Part shown: positions 35,276 to 43,808 of the stretch, piece by piece
Layout of the letters: every line of letters starts with the position of its first letter
How positions within the stretch are numbered: position 1 is the stretch's first letter
Source of the DNA: Ruminococcus sp.
Lineage (GTDB): Bacteria; Bacillota; Clostridia; Oscillospirales; Ruminococcaceae
NCBI GenBank assembly: GCA_015066935.1
Contig: SVNK01000004.1
Location: 62,001-126,000, forward strand
Direction of reading: 5' to 3'
DNA length: 64,000 nt
The notes under the pieces: model-generated
Seen by the model: only the letters and a program-made list of their open reading frames with translations
Databases searched by the model: none
What the model was told of the DNA's origin: nothing
Made by a program: the position numbers and the translations under genes

Positions 35276-37552
35276 ATGAAAAGAATTACAGATAATCTTA
35301 AATCCATATTATGCGTACTTCTTGTTATTATCCTTGCACTGCTCAGCGGTCTGAGGCTCATGGAAATACAGGTTGTAGGCGACGATAAAATAAAAAAGCC
35401 CACAAAACAAAGTACTGACAGCATCACTTTCACACGTCAGGTCAAAGCTACAAGAGGCAGTATCATGGATTACGGCGAAAATGCTCTCGTCACCAATAAC
35501 GCTCGATGCGACCTTGTGCTTCAGAAAGCATTCTTCCCCGAAGAACTGCAGGACGGAAACAAATGCCTCCTCGGAATCTACAACGCACTTAAAGACCACG
35601 GCTATGAATTCAAGGAATCCATTCCGGTTTCAAAAACCAAGCCCTATACCTTTACTGCTGATGATACTTCAGAGCTTGTCTCCGACCTCAATCTCAATGT
35701 TTACGCTTCTGCGGAGAACTGCATCGACAAGCTTATTTCCGATTATGAAATCTCGTCCGACTATTCCGATGAGGAAAAACGTATAATCGCAGGTATGAGA
35801 TACGAAATGATCGCCAAGGACTTCGCCTACAGCATCGACCTTGTTCTTGCAGAGGATGTTGACGAGAAAACCGTTGTTGATATGAAGGAACTCAGCAACT
35901 TCTACCCCGGAATCGAAGCCATAGAGTCTACTGAGCGTCTTGTCCTCAGAGGTGACATTCTCCCACACGAAATCGGAACAGTCGGTCCGATTTACGCCGA
36001 GGAATACGACCGTCTGAAGGATCTGGGCTACGCACTCAACGATACTCTCGGAAAAAGCGGTATTGAATCCGCAATGGAAACTCAGCTCAGGGGTCAGAAC
36101 GGTCAGGAGGAGCTTACCGTTGAAAACGGCTCGGTTGTCAATTCACGTACCATCGTTGAAACAAATTCGGGAAGTACTGTCAAGCTCACTGTAAGCGGAA
36201 CATATCAGCTTAAACTTCAGAAAATCCTCACAGACTTTATTTCCGAGCTTCCGAAGCTCCATACCAACAAGAACGGCAAAATCCCAAGATGCGGAGCAAT
36301 CGCTGTACTTGACGCCAAAACAGGTGCTGTCAAAGGTCTTGCAACGGCTCCCACATACAATCTTAAGGATTACCTTAAAAATTATGAATCCTTCCTCGAA
36401 ATGGAGGACTCCCCTCTCATCAACCGCTGTACAAACGGTCAGTATCTCCCCGGCTCTACATTCAAGACAATTACCGCAACTGCCGGTCTCAACGAAGGCA
36501 TAGTCAACGAAACAACCACCTTCTACTGCGGCGGTGAAGGAAGCTTCAAATACCACGGCTCGGTCTACGGCTGTACGGGCTGGCATAACGATATTTCCGT
36601 AAGACGTGCCGTAGAGGTCTCCTGCAACGACTATTTCTACTCTGTTGCCGACCGTCTCGGTATCGACAATATCACAAAATATGCGAAACTCTACGGTCTC
36701 GGCTCAAGCACCGGTATTGAGACAGGCGATATTCCCGGTTATCTTTGTAATCCCGAAACCTTTGCACTCAGAGGTCAGCCATGGTACATCGGTTACGTTA
36801 TTCAGGCCGGTATCGGTAACCAGGACTGTGCTACAACTCCGCTTCAGATGGCTGTTGTTGCTAATACTATCGCAAATCGTGGAATCAGATACAAGCCCTA
36901 TCTTGTTGACAGTCTCTACAAATACGGTTCGGGCGAGCTTGTATCAAAAACTCAGCCAACCATTGCTGAGAAAATCAAGCTTAATGACGAAAATCTCTAT
37001 GATTATATCATACCCGGCATGATCGACGCTTCACGCAATATCCCTGCACAGTATTCTCTCTCAAACCTCGGATTTGATGTTGCTATCAAGACCGGTACTC
37101 CTCAGACAGGTCAGGATACTTCGGAACAGGACTCTTTCTTCATCGGATTTGCTCCTGCCGATAACCCCGAAATCGCTTTTGCAGGCGTTATCGAGGACGG
37201 TGAGTATTCCAAGTATATGATCCGTGACATTATTCTTGCTTATCAGGAATGTTACGGTCTTGCCGGAGTGATGGCAACGGATACTTCTCTCCCCGAAGAA
37301 GTCCATGCAGACGGTACCCCATATGAAACTACTACAACTACAACTACCACAACTCAGCTAACTGTAACATCATCTTCAACAACTGCCGCTGTACAAACCA
37401 CAACAACAGCTCCCTATGCTGAGTCTTCTACTACTACAACCACAACAGCTCCGATAACAAGCTCCACTACTTCCACCACAACTACAATGCCTGCCGCACA
37501 GCCGCCTCAGACACCTCAGCCTGAGGATAACAATGAAAATCCCATAGGATAA
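35276..37552 (+). CDS. mrdA: Penicillin-binding protein 2 (elongation transpeptidase)
   Basis: PBP2 cross-links lateral wall peptidoglycan together with RodA and MreBCD. The 758-residue protein has a membrane anchor (about 9-29), a PBP dimerisation domain, and the transpeptidase motifs STFK near residue 396, SCN near residue 446 and KTGT near residue 605. The last 80 residues are almost all T, S, P and A, probably a disordered, possibly glycosylated, wall-spanning tail. This is unusual for PBP2 but similar in style to the SpoIID tail in this window. A strong terminator follows. Confidence 0.94.
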   Translation: MKRITDNLKSILCVLLVIILALLSGLRLMEIQVVGDDKIKKPTKQSTDSITFTRQVKATRGSIMDYGENALVTNNARCDLVLQKAFFPEELQDGNKCLLGIYNALKDHGYEFKESIPVSKTKPYTFTADDTSELVSDLNLNVYASAENCIDKLISDYEISSDYSDEEKRIIAGMRYEMIAKDFAYSIDLVLAEDVDEKTVVDMKELSNFYPGIEAIESTERLVLRGDILPHEIGTVGPIYAEEYDRLKDLGYALNDTLGKSGIESAMETQLRGQNGQEELTVENGSVVNSRTIVETNSGSTVKLTVSGTYQLKLQKILTDFISELPKLHTNKNGKIPRCGAIAVLDAKTGAVKGLATAPTYNLKDYLKNYESFLEMEDSPLINRCTNGQYLPGSTFKTITATAGLNEGIVNETTTFYCGGEGSFKYHGSVYGCTGWHNDISVRRAVEVSCNDYFYSVADRLGIDNITKYAKLYGLGSSTGIETGDIPGYLCNPETFALRGQPWYIGYVIQAGIGNQDCATTPLQMAVVANTIANRGIRYKPYLVDSLYKYGSGELVSKTQPTIAEKIKLNDENLYDYIIPGMIDASRNIPAQYSLSNLGFDVAIKTGTPQTGQDTSEQDSFFIGFAPADNPEIAFAGVIEDGEYSKYMIRDIILAYQECYGLAGVMATDTSLPEEVHADGTPYETTTTTTTTTQLTVTSSSTTAAVQTTTTAPYAESSTTTTTTAPITSSTTSTTTTMPAAQPPQTPQPEDNNENPIG

Positions 37553-37557
37553 AATGA

Positions 37558-37602
37558 CTGCCGTTATAAAGGTGATTCACCATATAACGGCAGATTTTTT
37601 TA
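37558..37602 (+). terminator. Strong terminator after PBP2
   Basis: CTGCCGTTATA (37558-37568) pairs with TATAACGGCAG (37583-37593), followed by a run of T. Confidence 0.9.
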
Positions 37603-37618
37603 TAATTACGAATAATTC

Positions 37619-37645
37619 CCGTTTATATGTTCAAAATATAAACGG
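37619..37645 (+). promoter_or_regulatory. Inverted repeat overlapping the SpoIIQ-like ribosome site
   Basis: CCGTTTATA and TATAAACGG form a perfect 9-bp inverted repeat with a 9-nt loop. Its right arm touches the GGAGG Shine-Dalgarno. It could be an operator or an RNA hairpin that hides the ribosome site. Confidence 0.5.
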
Positions 37646-37656
37646 AGGTGTTATAC

Positions 37657-38451
37657 GTGAATAAAAATACCAAAGACGATAACATGAAAAAAAGCTCAAA
37701 AGGCTTTTATGCAGCACTCGGAATAAGTGCAGTAATGATTGGCTCGGCATGTTTTTTCTCCTATAATGAAGGGAACAAGCTTTCAGACAAGAATCCTGCC
37801 GTAATAAAACCGCAAAGCTCTGATGCTGCTGTTGACAATAAGCAGACAAATATTCCCAGAACAACATCGGTTTCAAAAACCAAACCCGTCACCACAACCG
37901 AAATAACTTCTGTTACTTCAACAAAACCCATTGTCACAATTCCTGCGGCTGAGATTATCAAAACCGAACCGCCTAAGAATACCCAGACAGGTACGCAAAA
38001 GCCTGCCGATTCTCCGACAAGTGCGGGAAAGCTCGAAAATCCCAAGCCTCCTCTCAAGGACATCAGCAGTGTTATCAATCCTTTCAGCGGCGGAGAGCTT
38101 GTAAAGAATGAGACTACAGGCTCGTGGCAGACCCATAACGGTACTGATATAAAAGCTGAATCAGGTGCAGAGGTCTACGCAATTTCATCGGGAGAAGTTA
38201 CCGATATTACTACCGATAACCTCTGGGGAGTGACTGTAACTGTGAATCATCATAACGGTTATATCTCGAAATACTGCGGACTCGGCTCCGACCTTTCCGT
38301 TCAGAAGGGTGATACGGTGGCAAGCGGAAGCGTAATCGGAGTTGTGGGAACGTCTGCCGATATTGAAAGTGCACTCGAACCGCATCTTCACATCGAACTT
38401 ACCCACAACGGAAGCTACATCGACCCTGTAGCCGCTGTTACAAAAGATTAA
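37657..38451 (+). CDS. SpoIIQ-like M23 (LytM) metallopeptidase-fold protein
   Basis: The 264-residue protein has a membrane helix (about 16-33), a threonine/proline-rich linker (to about 125) and a LytM domain. Zinc ligands look complete: HNGTD (H-x3-D) near residue 165 and HLH near residue 247. SpoIIQ lines the forespore side of the engulfment channel; the B. subtilis protein has lost its active site whereas clostridial ones often keep it. A vegetative endopeptidase is the alternative. The start is GTG at 37657, 8 nt after GGAGG. Confidence 0.78.
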   Translation: MNKNTKDDNMKKSSKGFYAALGISAVMIGSACFFSYNEGNKLSDKNPAVIKPQSSDAAVDNKQTNIPRTTSVSKTKPVTTTEITSVTSTKPIVTIPAAEIIKTEPPKNTQTGTQKPADSPTSAGKLENPKPPLKDISSVINPFSGGELVKNETTGSWQTHNGTDIKAESGAEVYAISSGEVTDITTDNLWGVTVTVNHHNGYISKYCGLGSDLSVQKGDTVASGSVIGVVGTSADIESALEPHLHIELTHNGSYIDPVAAVTKD

Positions 38452-38470
38452 TGTAATTACGTCATAAAAA

Positions 38471-38535
38471 GAGACTTAGCCTCACTCCACCATGCCGATG
38501 TACGGCTGATGAAGACGACTAAGTCTCATTTTTTT
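38471..38535. terminator. Bidirectional terminator
   Basis: GAGACTTAG (38471-38479) and CTAAGTCTC (38519-38527) pair, with a T run after it on the plus strand and AAAAA before it, so it can serve both converging transcripts. Confidence 0.8.
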
Positions 38536-38540
38536 AATAC

Positions 38541-39728
38541 TCAGCTAAAGAGATCGAAGGAAATTCTGCGTGATTCAACATCGTAATAATTTTCGAGTTC
38601 TGCAATATAGTAGCGGAAACAGGTTTTGCCATTGAACATCATTACGTCTCCGCTTTCAGCAATACCGAGAAGCTCAAGCTGCTGTTCGGTAAGGTTATTG
38701 AGATATACAGCGGAATCCCTTTCAACATTGAAATACTTCATCTGTCTGTCGGTAAGCTCATGCAAATAGACCTTTGCACCTGTCTGCTTTCCTATTGTCT
38801 GGAGCATTTCAGGAGTAGCCTCGTTGGTGTAATAGCCGCCTGCGTCCTTTGCGAGCTTGAAGATAGCAAGCTGAGCGTCGGTAAGCTCGTCGAGGAAAAT
38901 AACGCTAACGTCGGATTCTTTTTTTCCAAGCTTCTGCTTCTGCTCACCGTTGAGAAGTGTGAGAACATATTTTGTTCCGCCTGTGACTCCGATTAATTCC
39001 TTTTCGTTTTCGGAGAGCTGTACTCCGATATTCTCGGAAAGCTTGCTGAGACTCTCTGTAATCTCATTACGATTAAGAGTGGTCCACTGAATATCTGTCT
39101 CCTCAACGAGAGGTCTCTCAAGAACTACTATACGCTCCATATTTTTAAGAGTAAACTTCACGAAAGGATACTCCTTATCAGCATAGTTCGGCTCGATATA
39201 AACAGCGGTACTTCCCTTTGATGCGTCAACAGTATTTACCACACGATAGCGGTATCTGCCGGATGGTGAAACACCTGATTTAATGACGGTACTGTCAGTA
39301 GTTGTAACGAAAAACGACGTAAACAGAAAATATCCGAGTGCTCCGAAAATATACATAAGCAGGATAATCGTTCCAATGGCGGTCTTGGCACCTTCTCCCG
39401 CACCTGAAAGCAGCAGGATTGCTATACCCGTGATAATTATCGGGAGTATCATTCCCCACTCACCGAAATACAGCAGGACTACCGGCAGCATTGCAGGAAG
39501 TATAACAAAACTCGAAAGACGTGTCATAATCTGCTTTCTTGTATAGAGCATTATAACAAGTACAATAAGTGAAACTGCCGAAATAACAAGGCACAGAGAG
39601 GTTCTTTCTTTTATATGTATATCGTAAAAAAGCGAAAAATAGCACAGATAACACACACATGCCGCATACAACGGGCTTACAATTGAACAAACTCTTTTTG
39701 TCCAGACATTTGCCAGAAATCTCTTCAT
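38541..39728 (-). CDS. Membrane protein with C-terminal LT-x-x-Q repeats, unknown function
   Basis: I do not recognise a family. The 395-residue protein has about five hydrophobic helices within residues 10-145, then a soluble part. From about residue 240 to 375 a motif of roughly 20-22 residues recurs: V-x-L-x-x-L-T-x-x-Q-(L/M)-x-x-(F/L). The clearest copies contain LTDAQLAIF, LTDRQMKYF and LTEQQLELL, with weaker ones at LSENEKELI, LNGEQKQKL and ATPEMLQTI. The final 30 residues are not repetitive. The gene is monocistronic and convergent with the SpoIIQ-like gene. Its repeats suggest a solenoid or binding platform, which is inference. Confidence 0.75.
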   Translation of the reverse strand: MKRFLANVWTKRVCSIVSPLYAACVCYLCYFSLFYDIHIKERTSLCLVISAVSLIVLVIMLYTRKQIMTRLSSFVILPAMLPVVLLYFGEWGMILPIIITGIAILLLSGAGEGAKTAIGTIILLMYIFGALGYFLFTSFFVTTTDSTVIKSGVSPSGRYRYRVVNTVDASKGSTAVYIEPNYADKEYPFVKFTLKNMERIVVLERPLVEETDIQWTTLNRNEITESLSKLSENIGVQLSENEKELIGVTGGTKYVLTLLNGEQKQKLGKKESDVSVIFLDELTDAQLAIFKLAKDAGGYYTNEATPEMLQTIGKQTGAKVYLHELTDRQMKYFNVERDSAVYLNNLTEQQLELLGIAESGDVMMFNGKTCFRYYIAELENYYDVESRRISFDLFS

Positions 39729-39843
39729 TTTTTCCTCCGTATAAAGTATTTTACCATAATATTATACCATTATTTTCTATCGGTTACAAGTCTTTTGCTC
39801 AAAAAAAAGTTACAATTTGTTTAAAGAAGCATCATGAAAATTA

Positions 39844-39872
39844 TTGACATCCTTTTAAAGGTGTATTATAAT
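39844..39872 (+). promoter_or_regulatory. Full-consensus SigmaA promoter before repeat copy 1
   Basis: TTGACA (39844-39849) and TATAAT (39867-39872) are exactly 17 bp apart. The -10 overlaps the left terminal repeat of the hairpin element, so transcription starts inside it and continues to ispD. Confidence 0.85.
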
Positions 39873-40123
39873 TAATGTATCCTCAATAACCGCTGTCAGG
39901 CGGTTATTGCTCCGAACTTCGTTCGGGGAGCGCAAATTCTTTATAATATAAGGAATTTGCGCATCACATTCATTGATGTCAAGCTCATTTTGCCCTAAAG
40001 GGCAAAACAAAGTGCAAGAAAAATTATCAATTCCTTTATTTTTTCTTGCACTTTGTCAACTTAAAATTGGCTTTAAAAAGCTATTTTAAGCCAATTTTAA
40101 GTTGATGAGCAGACATTAATTAT
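39868..40123 (+). repeat. Hairpin-array leader element, copy 1 (256 bp)
   Basis: Perfect 11-bp terminal inverted repeats (ATAATTAATGT at 39868, ACATTAATTAT at 40113) enclose successive stems: 39884-39893/39900-39909, 39910-39917/39921-39928, 39930-39939/39953-39962, 39988-39995/40000-40007, 40008-40018/40045-40055 and 40058-40073/40088-40103. GCTCAT (39983-39988) and ATGAGC (40105-40110) can close the last three into a multibranch. TGTAT flanks both sides. Other copies are at 60828 and 62476. It lies in the ispD leader. Confidence 0.85.
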
Positions 40124-40228
40124 TGTATACGAAAACACGGCGAAATATCGGTCGTTTTGTGGACGCAATTCACAAAACATTCATAAACTGCGCTTACTGC
40201 ACAGAATACATTTCCCCTGAACGGAAGG

Positions 40229-40915
40229 ATGAAAAAAATGAAAGTATCAGCAATTATAGTATGTGCGGGGAGTTCCACAAGAATGTGCGGCGTAAACAAG
40301 ATCCTCGCACCTCTCGGAGAACGTCTTGTAATCGGCGTAACCATGCAGAAATTTCAGGCTTGCGAAAGCGTCAGCGAAATCATTATCGTCGCCCGTGAGG
40401 ACGACATTCCCGCAATAAAGTCTGAAGCCGAAGCCGCAGGAATCACCAAGCTTGCTGCCTGCACATCGGGAGGAGCTACACGTCAGGAAAGCGTCATTAA
40501 CGGAATACGCTGTATCGCTTCCGATACGGAACTCATCTCCATTCACGACGGTGCACGTCCGCTTGTAAAGCCTGAACACATCGAAAAAGTCATAAAGGAC
40601 GCTTCCGTTTTCGGCGGAGCTGCTCTCGGAGTTCCCGTAAAGGATACCATCAAGACGGTTGAGGACGGACTCATCACTGATACTCCTCCGAGAAAATTTC
40701 TCTATATCACGCAGACTCCGCAGATTTTCAAGCGTCAGCTCTACTTTGAGGGAGTCGACTTCGCACTTGAACACGGTCTCGACTTCACCGACGACTGCCA
40801 GCTCGTTGAAGCCATAAACGGAAAAGTCGCCATGACTACGGGCGACTACACCAATATCAAAATCACTACTCCTGAGGATATTGCCATCGCAGAAGTCCTC
40901 ATGGGACTGAATTAA
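40229..40915 (+). CDS. ispD: 2-C-methyl-D-erythritol 4-phosphate cytidylyltransferase IspD
   Basis: IspD makes CDP-methylerythritol in the MEP isoprenoid pathway. The 228-residue protein has the nucleotide-binding loop VCAGSSTRMCGVNKILAPLGER near residue 9, in which the usual A-A-G-x-G-x-R-M is read as C-A-G-S-S-T-R-M. It also has HDGARPLV near residue 108 and the ending KITTPEDIAIAEVLM. GGAAGGA lies before the ATG. The leader from the upstream consensus promoter is about 350 nt and contains the hairpin element. Undecaprenyl phosphate for the wall derives from this pathway. Confidence 0.94.
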   Translation: MKKMKVSAIIVCAGSSTRMCGVNKILAPLGERLVIGVTMQKFQACESVSEIIIVAREDDIPAIKSEAEAAGITKLAACTSGGATRQESVINGIRCIASDTELISIHDGARPLVKPEHIEKVIKDASVFGGAALGVPVKDTIKTVEDGLITDTPPRKFLYITQTPQIFKRQLYFEGVDFALEHGLDFTDDCQLVEAINGKVAMTTGDYTNIKITTPEDIAIAEVLMGLN

Positions 40916-40924
40916 GGAGGTACT

Positions 40925-41401
40925 ATGTTCAGAATCGGTCACGGATACGATGTACATAAGCTTGTCGAGGGACGCCGCCTCATTCTCGGAGGCGTTGATA
41001 TTCCCCATACTACCGGACTTCTCGGACATTCTGATGCGGATGTGCTTCTCCACGCAATAATGGACTCCATGCTCGGGGCACTCGCACTCGGCGATATAGG
41101 TCATCTTTTCCCCGATAACGACGCTTCCTTCAAGGACGCTGACAGCATGAAGCTTCTGGAAGCAGTCTGCCGTGTGATTGACGAAAAAGGTTACAGGATC
41201 GGCAATATCGACGCAACCGTAATCGCACAGGCACCTAAGCTTGCTCCATATATCGTCACAATGAGAGAGAACATCGCAAATGTCTGCAAATGTGATGTAT
41301 CTCAGATAAGCGTTAAAGCCACTACAGAGGAACATCTCGGATTTACAGGCGAGAAGCTCGGTATTTCTGCCCACTCCGTCGCACTTATGATAAAAAAATA
41401 A
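40925..41401 (+). CDS. ispF: 2-C-methyl-D-erythritol 2,4-cyclodiphosphate synthase IspF
   Basis: IspF cyclises CDP-methylerythritol 2-phosphate, two steps after IspD. The 158-residue protein has the zinc and substrate motifs [11 protein letters not shown] at the start, [31 protein letters not shown] near residue 35, and [22 protein letters not shown] at the end. GGAGG precedes the ATG, 9 nt after ispD. Confidence 0.97.
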   Translation: MFRIGHGYDVHKLVEGRRLILGGVDIPHTTGLLGHSDADVLLHAIMDSMLGALALGDIGHLFPDNDASFKDADSMKLLEAVCRVIDEKGYRIGNIDATVIAQAPKLAPYIVTMRENIANVCKCDVSQISVKATTEEHLGFTGEKLGISAHSVALMIKK

Positions 41402-41403
41402 AT

Positions 41404-41424
41404 GCAGACTTGTATTATGTCTGC
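41404..41424 (+). terminator. Weak hairpin after ispF
   Basis: GCAGAC and GTCTGC form a 6-bp stem with a 9-nt loop just after the stop, followed only by CTTATT. It may be a weak terminator or a processing hairpin. Confidence 0.35.
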
Positions 41425-41450
41425 CTTATTAATAAAGGAGGATATTAAAC

Positions 41451-43493
41451 ATGAGAAAACAAATCAGAAAGACTCTTGCACTGGCTTCTGCTGCAGCAAT
41501 GACAGCTATTTCCTGTGCATCTGTCACATCACCTGCCGCAGCTGAAAGTTCATCAGCAGGCACAACACAGTTTCCATTCGTCATTGAGGGAGAGAATATG
41601 GAGGGTGTCACCAAGACATGGACCGATGTTCACGGTACAAAAATCCCCGACTATTCGGGAGATGGCTTCTTCTACCTCGAAAACAGCGGCGCTTCCTTTG
41701 AAGTAACCGTTCCCGCTGACGGAATGTACACACTCAGTATCAGAGGTGCACAGATTCTTAACGAAGAAGGACGCTTCCAGACAGTTAAGGTCAACGGTAT
41801 TGAATACTCCAAAACAATCCCTTATTCAAAAGAATGGAAGGACTTTGATTTCGGTACAATCCGTCTTAAAAAAGGCGTGAACGAAATTGAGTTCATATCA
41901 AAATACGGCTACCTTGCTATAGACACGGTTACCGTTTCAAGCAAGGAATTCCCCGACGTTGCCGCACAAGCTGACTCCGTTCCCTGTGACCCGAAGGCAA
42001 CTCCCGAAGCAAAGGCACTTATGAAGTACCTGCACAGTGTCTACGGAAAGCATATTATTTCAGGTCAGCAGGAAATCTACGGAAACGGTCATCAGGTTTC
42101 AACATCAATCAGATACGACGCTCAGAAGGACATCTGCGTTGATGAGAACGGCGTTGAGTACACTATCGACAGAGACAGTGCTGACAAGGACGAGGGCGGA
42201 AACGTGTTCTACTGGCACTGCACAGGTCCCGACGGAAAGGTCTACGACTACAGCACACAGAACAGAAATTATACTTACCAGTACTACGACTATGAGTTCG
42301 ACTGGATTTATGACCTCTCAGGTGCATATCCCGCAATCAGAGGCTTCGACTTCATGAACTATAACCCTCTTTATGGCTGGGAGGACGGTACTACTCAGCG
42401 TGTTATCGAGTGGGTAAAAGAACGTGGAGGTATCGCTACAGCTTGCTGGCACATCAATATCCCAACTGACTTTGCAGGCTATACCCCCGGAGAGCCTGTT
42501 GACTGGAGTGGTGCTACCTACAAGGTAAATCACGAATTCAAGATAGCAAACGCAGTTAAGGCAGGTACAAAGGAAAACGAGTACCTTGATATGGCTATTG
42601 AGGACCTTGCTGAGCAGTTCCTCATCCTTCAGGAAGCAGGCGTTCCCCTGCTTTTCAGACCCTTCCACGAGGCTGAAGGTAATCCCAGTACTACATCTGA
42701 CCCCATAGACGGCTCAGGAGCATGGTTCTGGTGGTCACAGGACGGTGCCGAGGATTATAAGGCACTCTGGAGATACCTCTATGATAAACTCACCAACGAA
42801 TACGGTCTCCATAACCTCATCTGGGAGAACAACCTCTACAGCTGGTCTGATTCCTCAGCAGCATGGTACCCCGGCGACGACTGCGTTGACATCGTTGGCT
42901 GGGACAAGTATGATACTCAGTATAACCGCCACGACGGTCTCACAAGCGGTCCCAATGAGGACTGCAACAGTCCCGTTTACTGGTCACTCTACGACTATGT
43001 GGACGGAAAGAAAATGGCTGCAATCACCGAAAACAGCACAATCCCCAGTCTTTCTAACCTTACCGTTGAAAAGGCAACATGGCTCTATTTCTGTACATGG
43101 TATGATAATGGCGCAAGCGACGCATCATTCGTTATGGGCGAGAATTTCAATAATCCCGATACAATGAAGGAAATTTACCAGAGCGATTACTGCATTACTC
43201 TCGATGAGCTTCCCAAGGACCTCTACGGTACAGGCGGTTCGGAGCCTTCAACAGAGGGTACTACAGGTTCGCAGGTGACTCCCGATTACGGTGACTCCAA
43301 TACCGACGGCAAGATAAATCTTGCAGACGCTGTACTCATCATGCAGGTAAAGGCTAATCCCACCAAGTACACACTCTCCGAACAGGGCGAAAAGAACGCA
43401 GACTGCTCCGATGTCGGTGACGGCGTTACAAACAAGGATGCTCTTGCAATTCAGAAATATCTGCTGGGACTTGTTGAAAAACTCCCCGAATAA
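41451..43493 (+). CDS. Secreted GH26 beta-mannanase with CBM35-like module and dockerin
   Basis: The 680-residue protein has a signal peptide (about 1-32) and a beta-sandwich carbohydrate-binding module resembling CBM35 (about 42-175). The GH26 catalytic domain (about 190-580) carries the acid/base glutamate in RPFHEAEGNP near residue 407, and the nucleophile is probably the glutamate in AITENS near residue 526. A short S/T linker leads to a type I dockerin (about 612-680). Its first calcium loop is canonical (DSNTDGKINLAD), the second atypical (CSDVGDGVTNKDA). It should cut beta-1,4-mannan and dock onto a cohesin scaffold, which is not in this window. GGAGG precedes the ATG. Confidence 0.92.
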   Translation: MRKQIRKTLALASAAAMTAISCASVTSPAAAESSSAGTTQFPFVIEGENMEGVTKTWTDVHGTKIPDYSGDGFFYLENSGASFEVTVPADGMYTLSIRGAQILNEEGRFQTVKVNGIEYSKTIPYSKEWKDFDFGTIRLKKGVNEIEFISKYGYLAIDTVTVSSKEFPDVAAQADSVPCDPKATPEAKALMKYLHSVYGKHIISGQQEIYGNGHQVSTSIRYDAQKDICVDENGVEYTIDRDSADKDEGGNVFYWHCTGPDGKVYDYSTQNRNYTYQYYDYEFDWIYDLSGAYPAIRGFDFMNYNPLYGWEDGTTQRVIEWVKERGGIATACWHINIPTDFAGYTPGEPVDWSGATYKVNHEFKIANAVKAGTKENEYLDMAIEDLAEQFLILQEAGVPLLFRPFHEAEGNPSTTSDPIDGSGAWFWWSQDGAEDYKALWRYLYDKLTNEYGLHNLIWENNLYSWSDSSAAWYPGDDCVDIVGWDKYDTQYNRHDGLTSGPNEDCNSPVYWSLYDYVDGKKMAAITENSTIPSLSNLTVEKATWLYFCTWYDNGASDASFVMGENFNNPDTMKEIYQSDYCITLDELPKDLYGTGGSEPSTEGTTGSQVTPDYGDSNTDGKINLADAVLIMQVKANPTKYTLSEQGEKNADCSDVGDGVTNKDALAIQKYLLGLVEKLPE

Positions 43494-43498
43494 TCTCT

Positions 43499-43801
43499 AA
43501 AGGAGCCTTAAGAACGTTGTCCGTATGGAAGTATTACGTGTATTTATCGGGGGAAACCTTTCTGAGGAAAGGTTCTCCCCCGTACCCCCTTCCAAAGACT
43601 TTTAATACAAATTTCAGCCCGATAGGGTGTGTATATCCAGATAAACACGTGGTTTAATCATTCTGGGTACACCCTATCGGGCTGAAATTTCATACTGAAA
43701 GTTTTAGGAAAGGAGTTTGAGGAAGAACCCTTTTTCAAAAGGGTTTTCCTCAATAAATAACGCAATTACTTCCGTACAGACAACACCCTTATGACTCCTT
43801 T
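43499..43801. repeat. 303-bp imperfect palindromic (MITE-like) element
   Basis: The ends AAAGGAG (43499-43505) and CTCCTTT (43795-43801) continue inward as an imperfect inverted repeat of about 45 bp, including GTTGTC/GACAAC and GGAAGTA/TACTTCC. Local hairpins lie at 43549-43581 and 43719-43751. At the centre a perfect 22-bp stem pairs 43609-43630 with 43669-43690 around a 38-nt loop. The sequence between also mirrors. It fills the whole gap between two converging genes and may act as a bidirectional terminator. No coding capacity is apparent. Confidence 0.8.
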
Positions 43802-43808
43802 TGCTTTA

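Noticed and set aside
39910..39928. CGAAC-TTC-GTTCG inside the hairpin elements, and CGAAC-AAT-GTTCG at 35239-35253, resembling LexA boxes
   Set aside because: The spacer is 3 bp instead of 4, and in each case the sequence is the tip of a longer hairpin stem, so structure explains it better.
40123..40398. 91-codon plus-strand frame before and into ispD
   Set aside because: It overlaps the start of ispD in another frame, shows no ribosome site and has no recognisable domain; the leader is better read as untranslated.
40247..41374. Long 375-codon minus-strand frame opposite ispD and ispF
   Set aside because: Both plus-strand genes carry all family motifs; the antisense frame is a by-product of their codon use.
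43499..43801. Insertion sequence
   Set aside because: No transposase coding capacity is present; at 303 bp it can only be a non-autonomous palindromic element.
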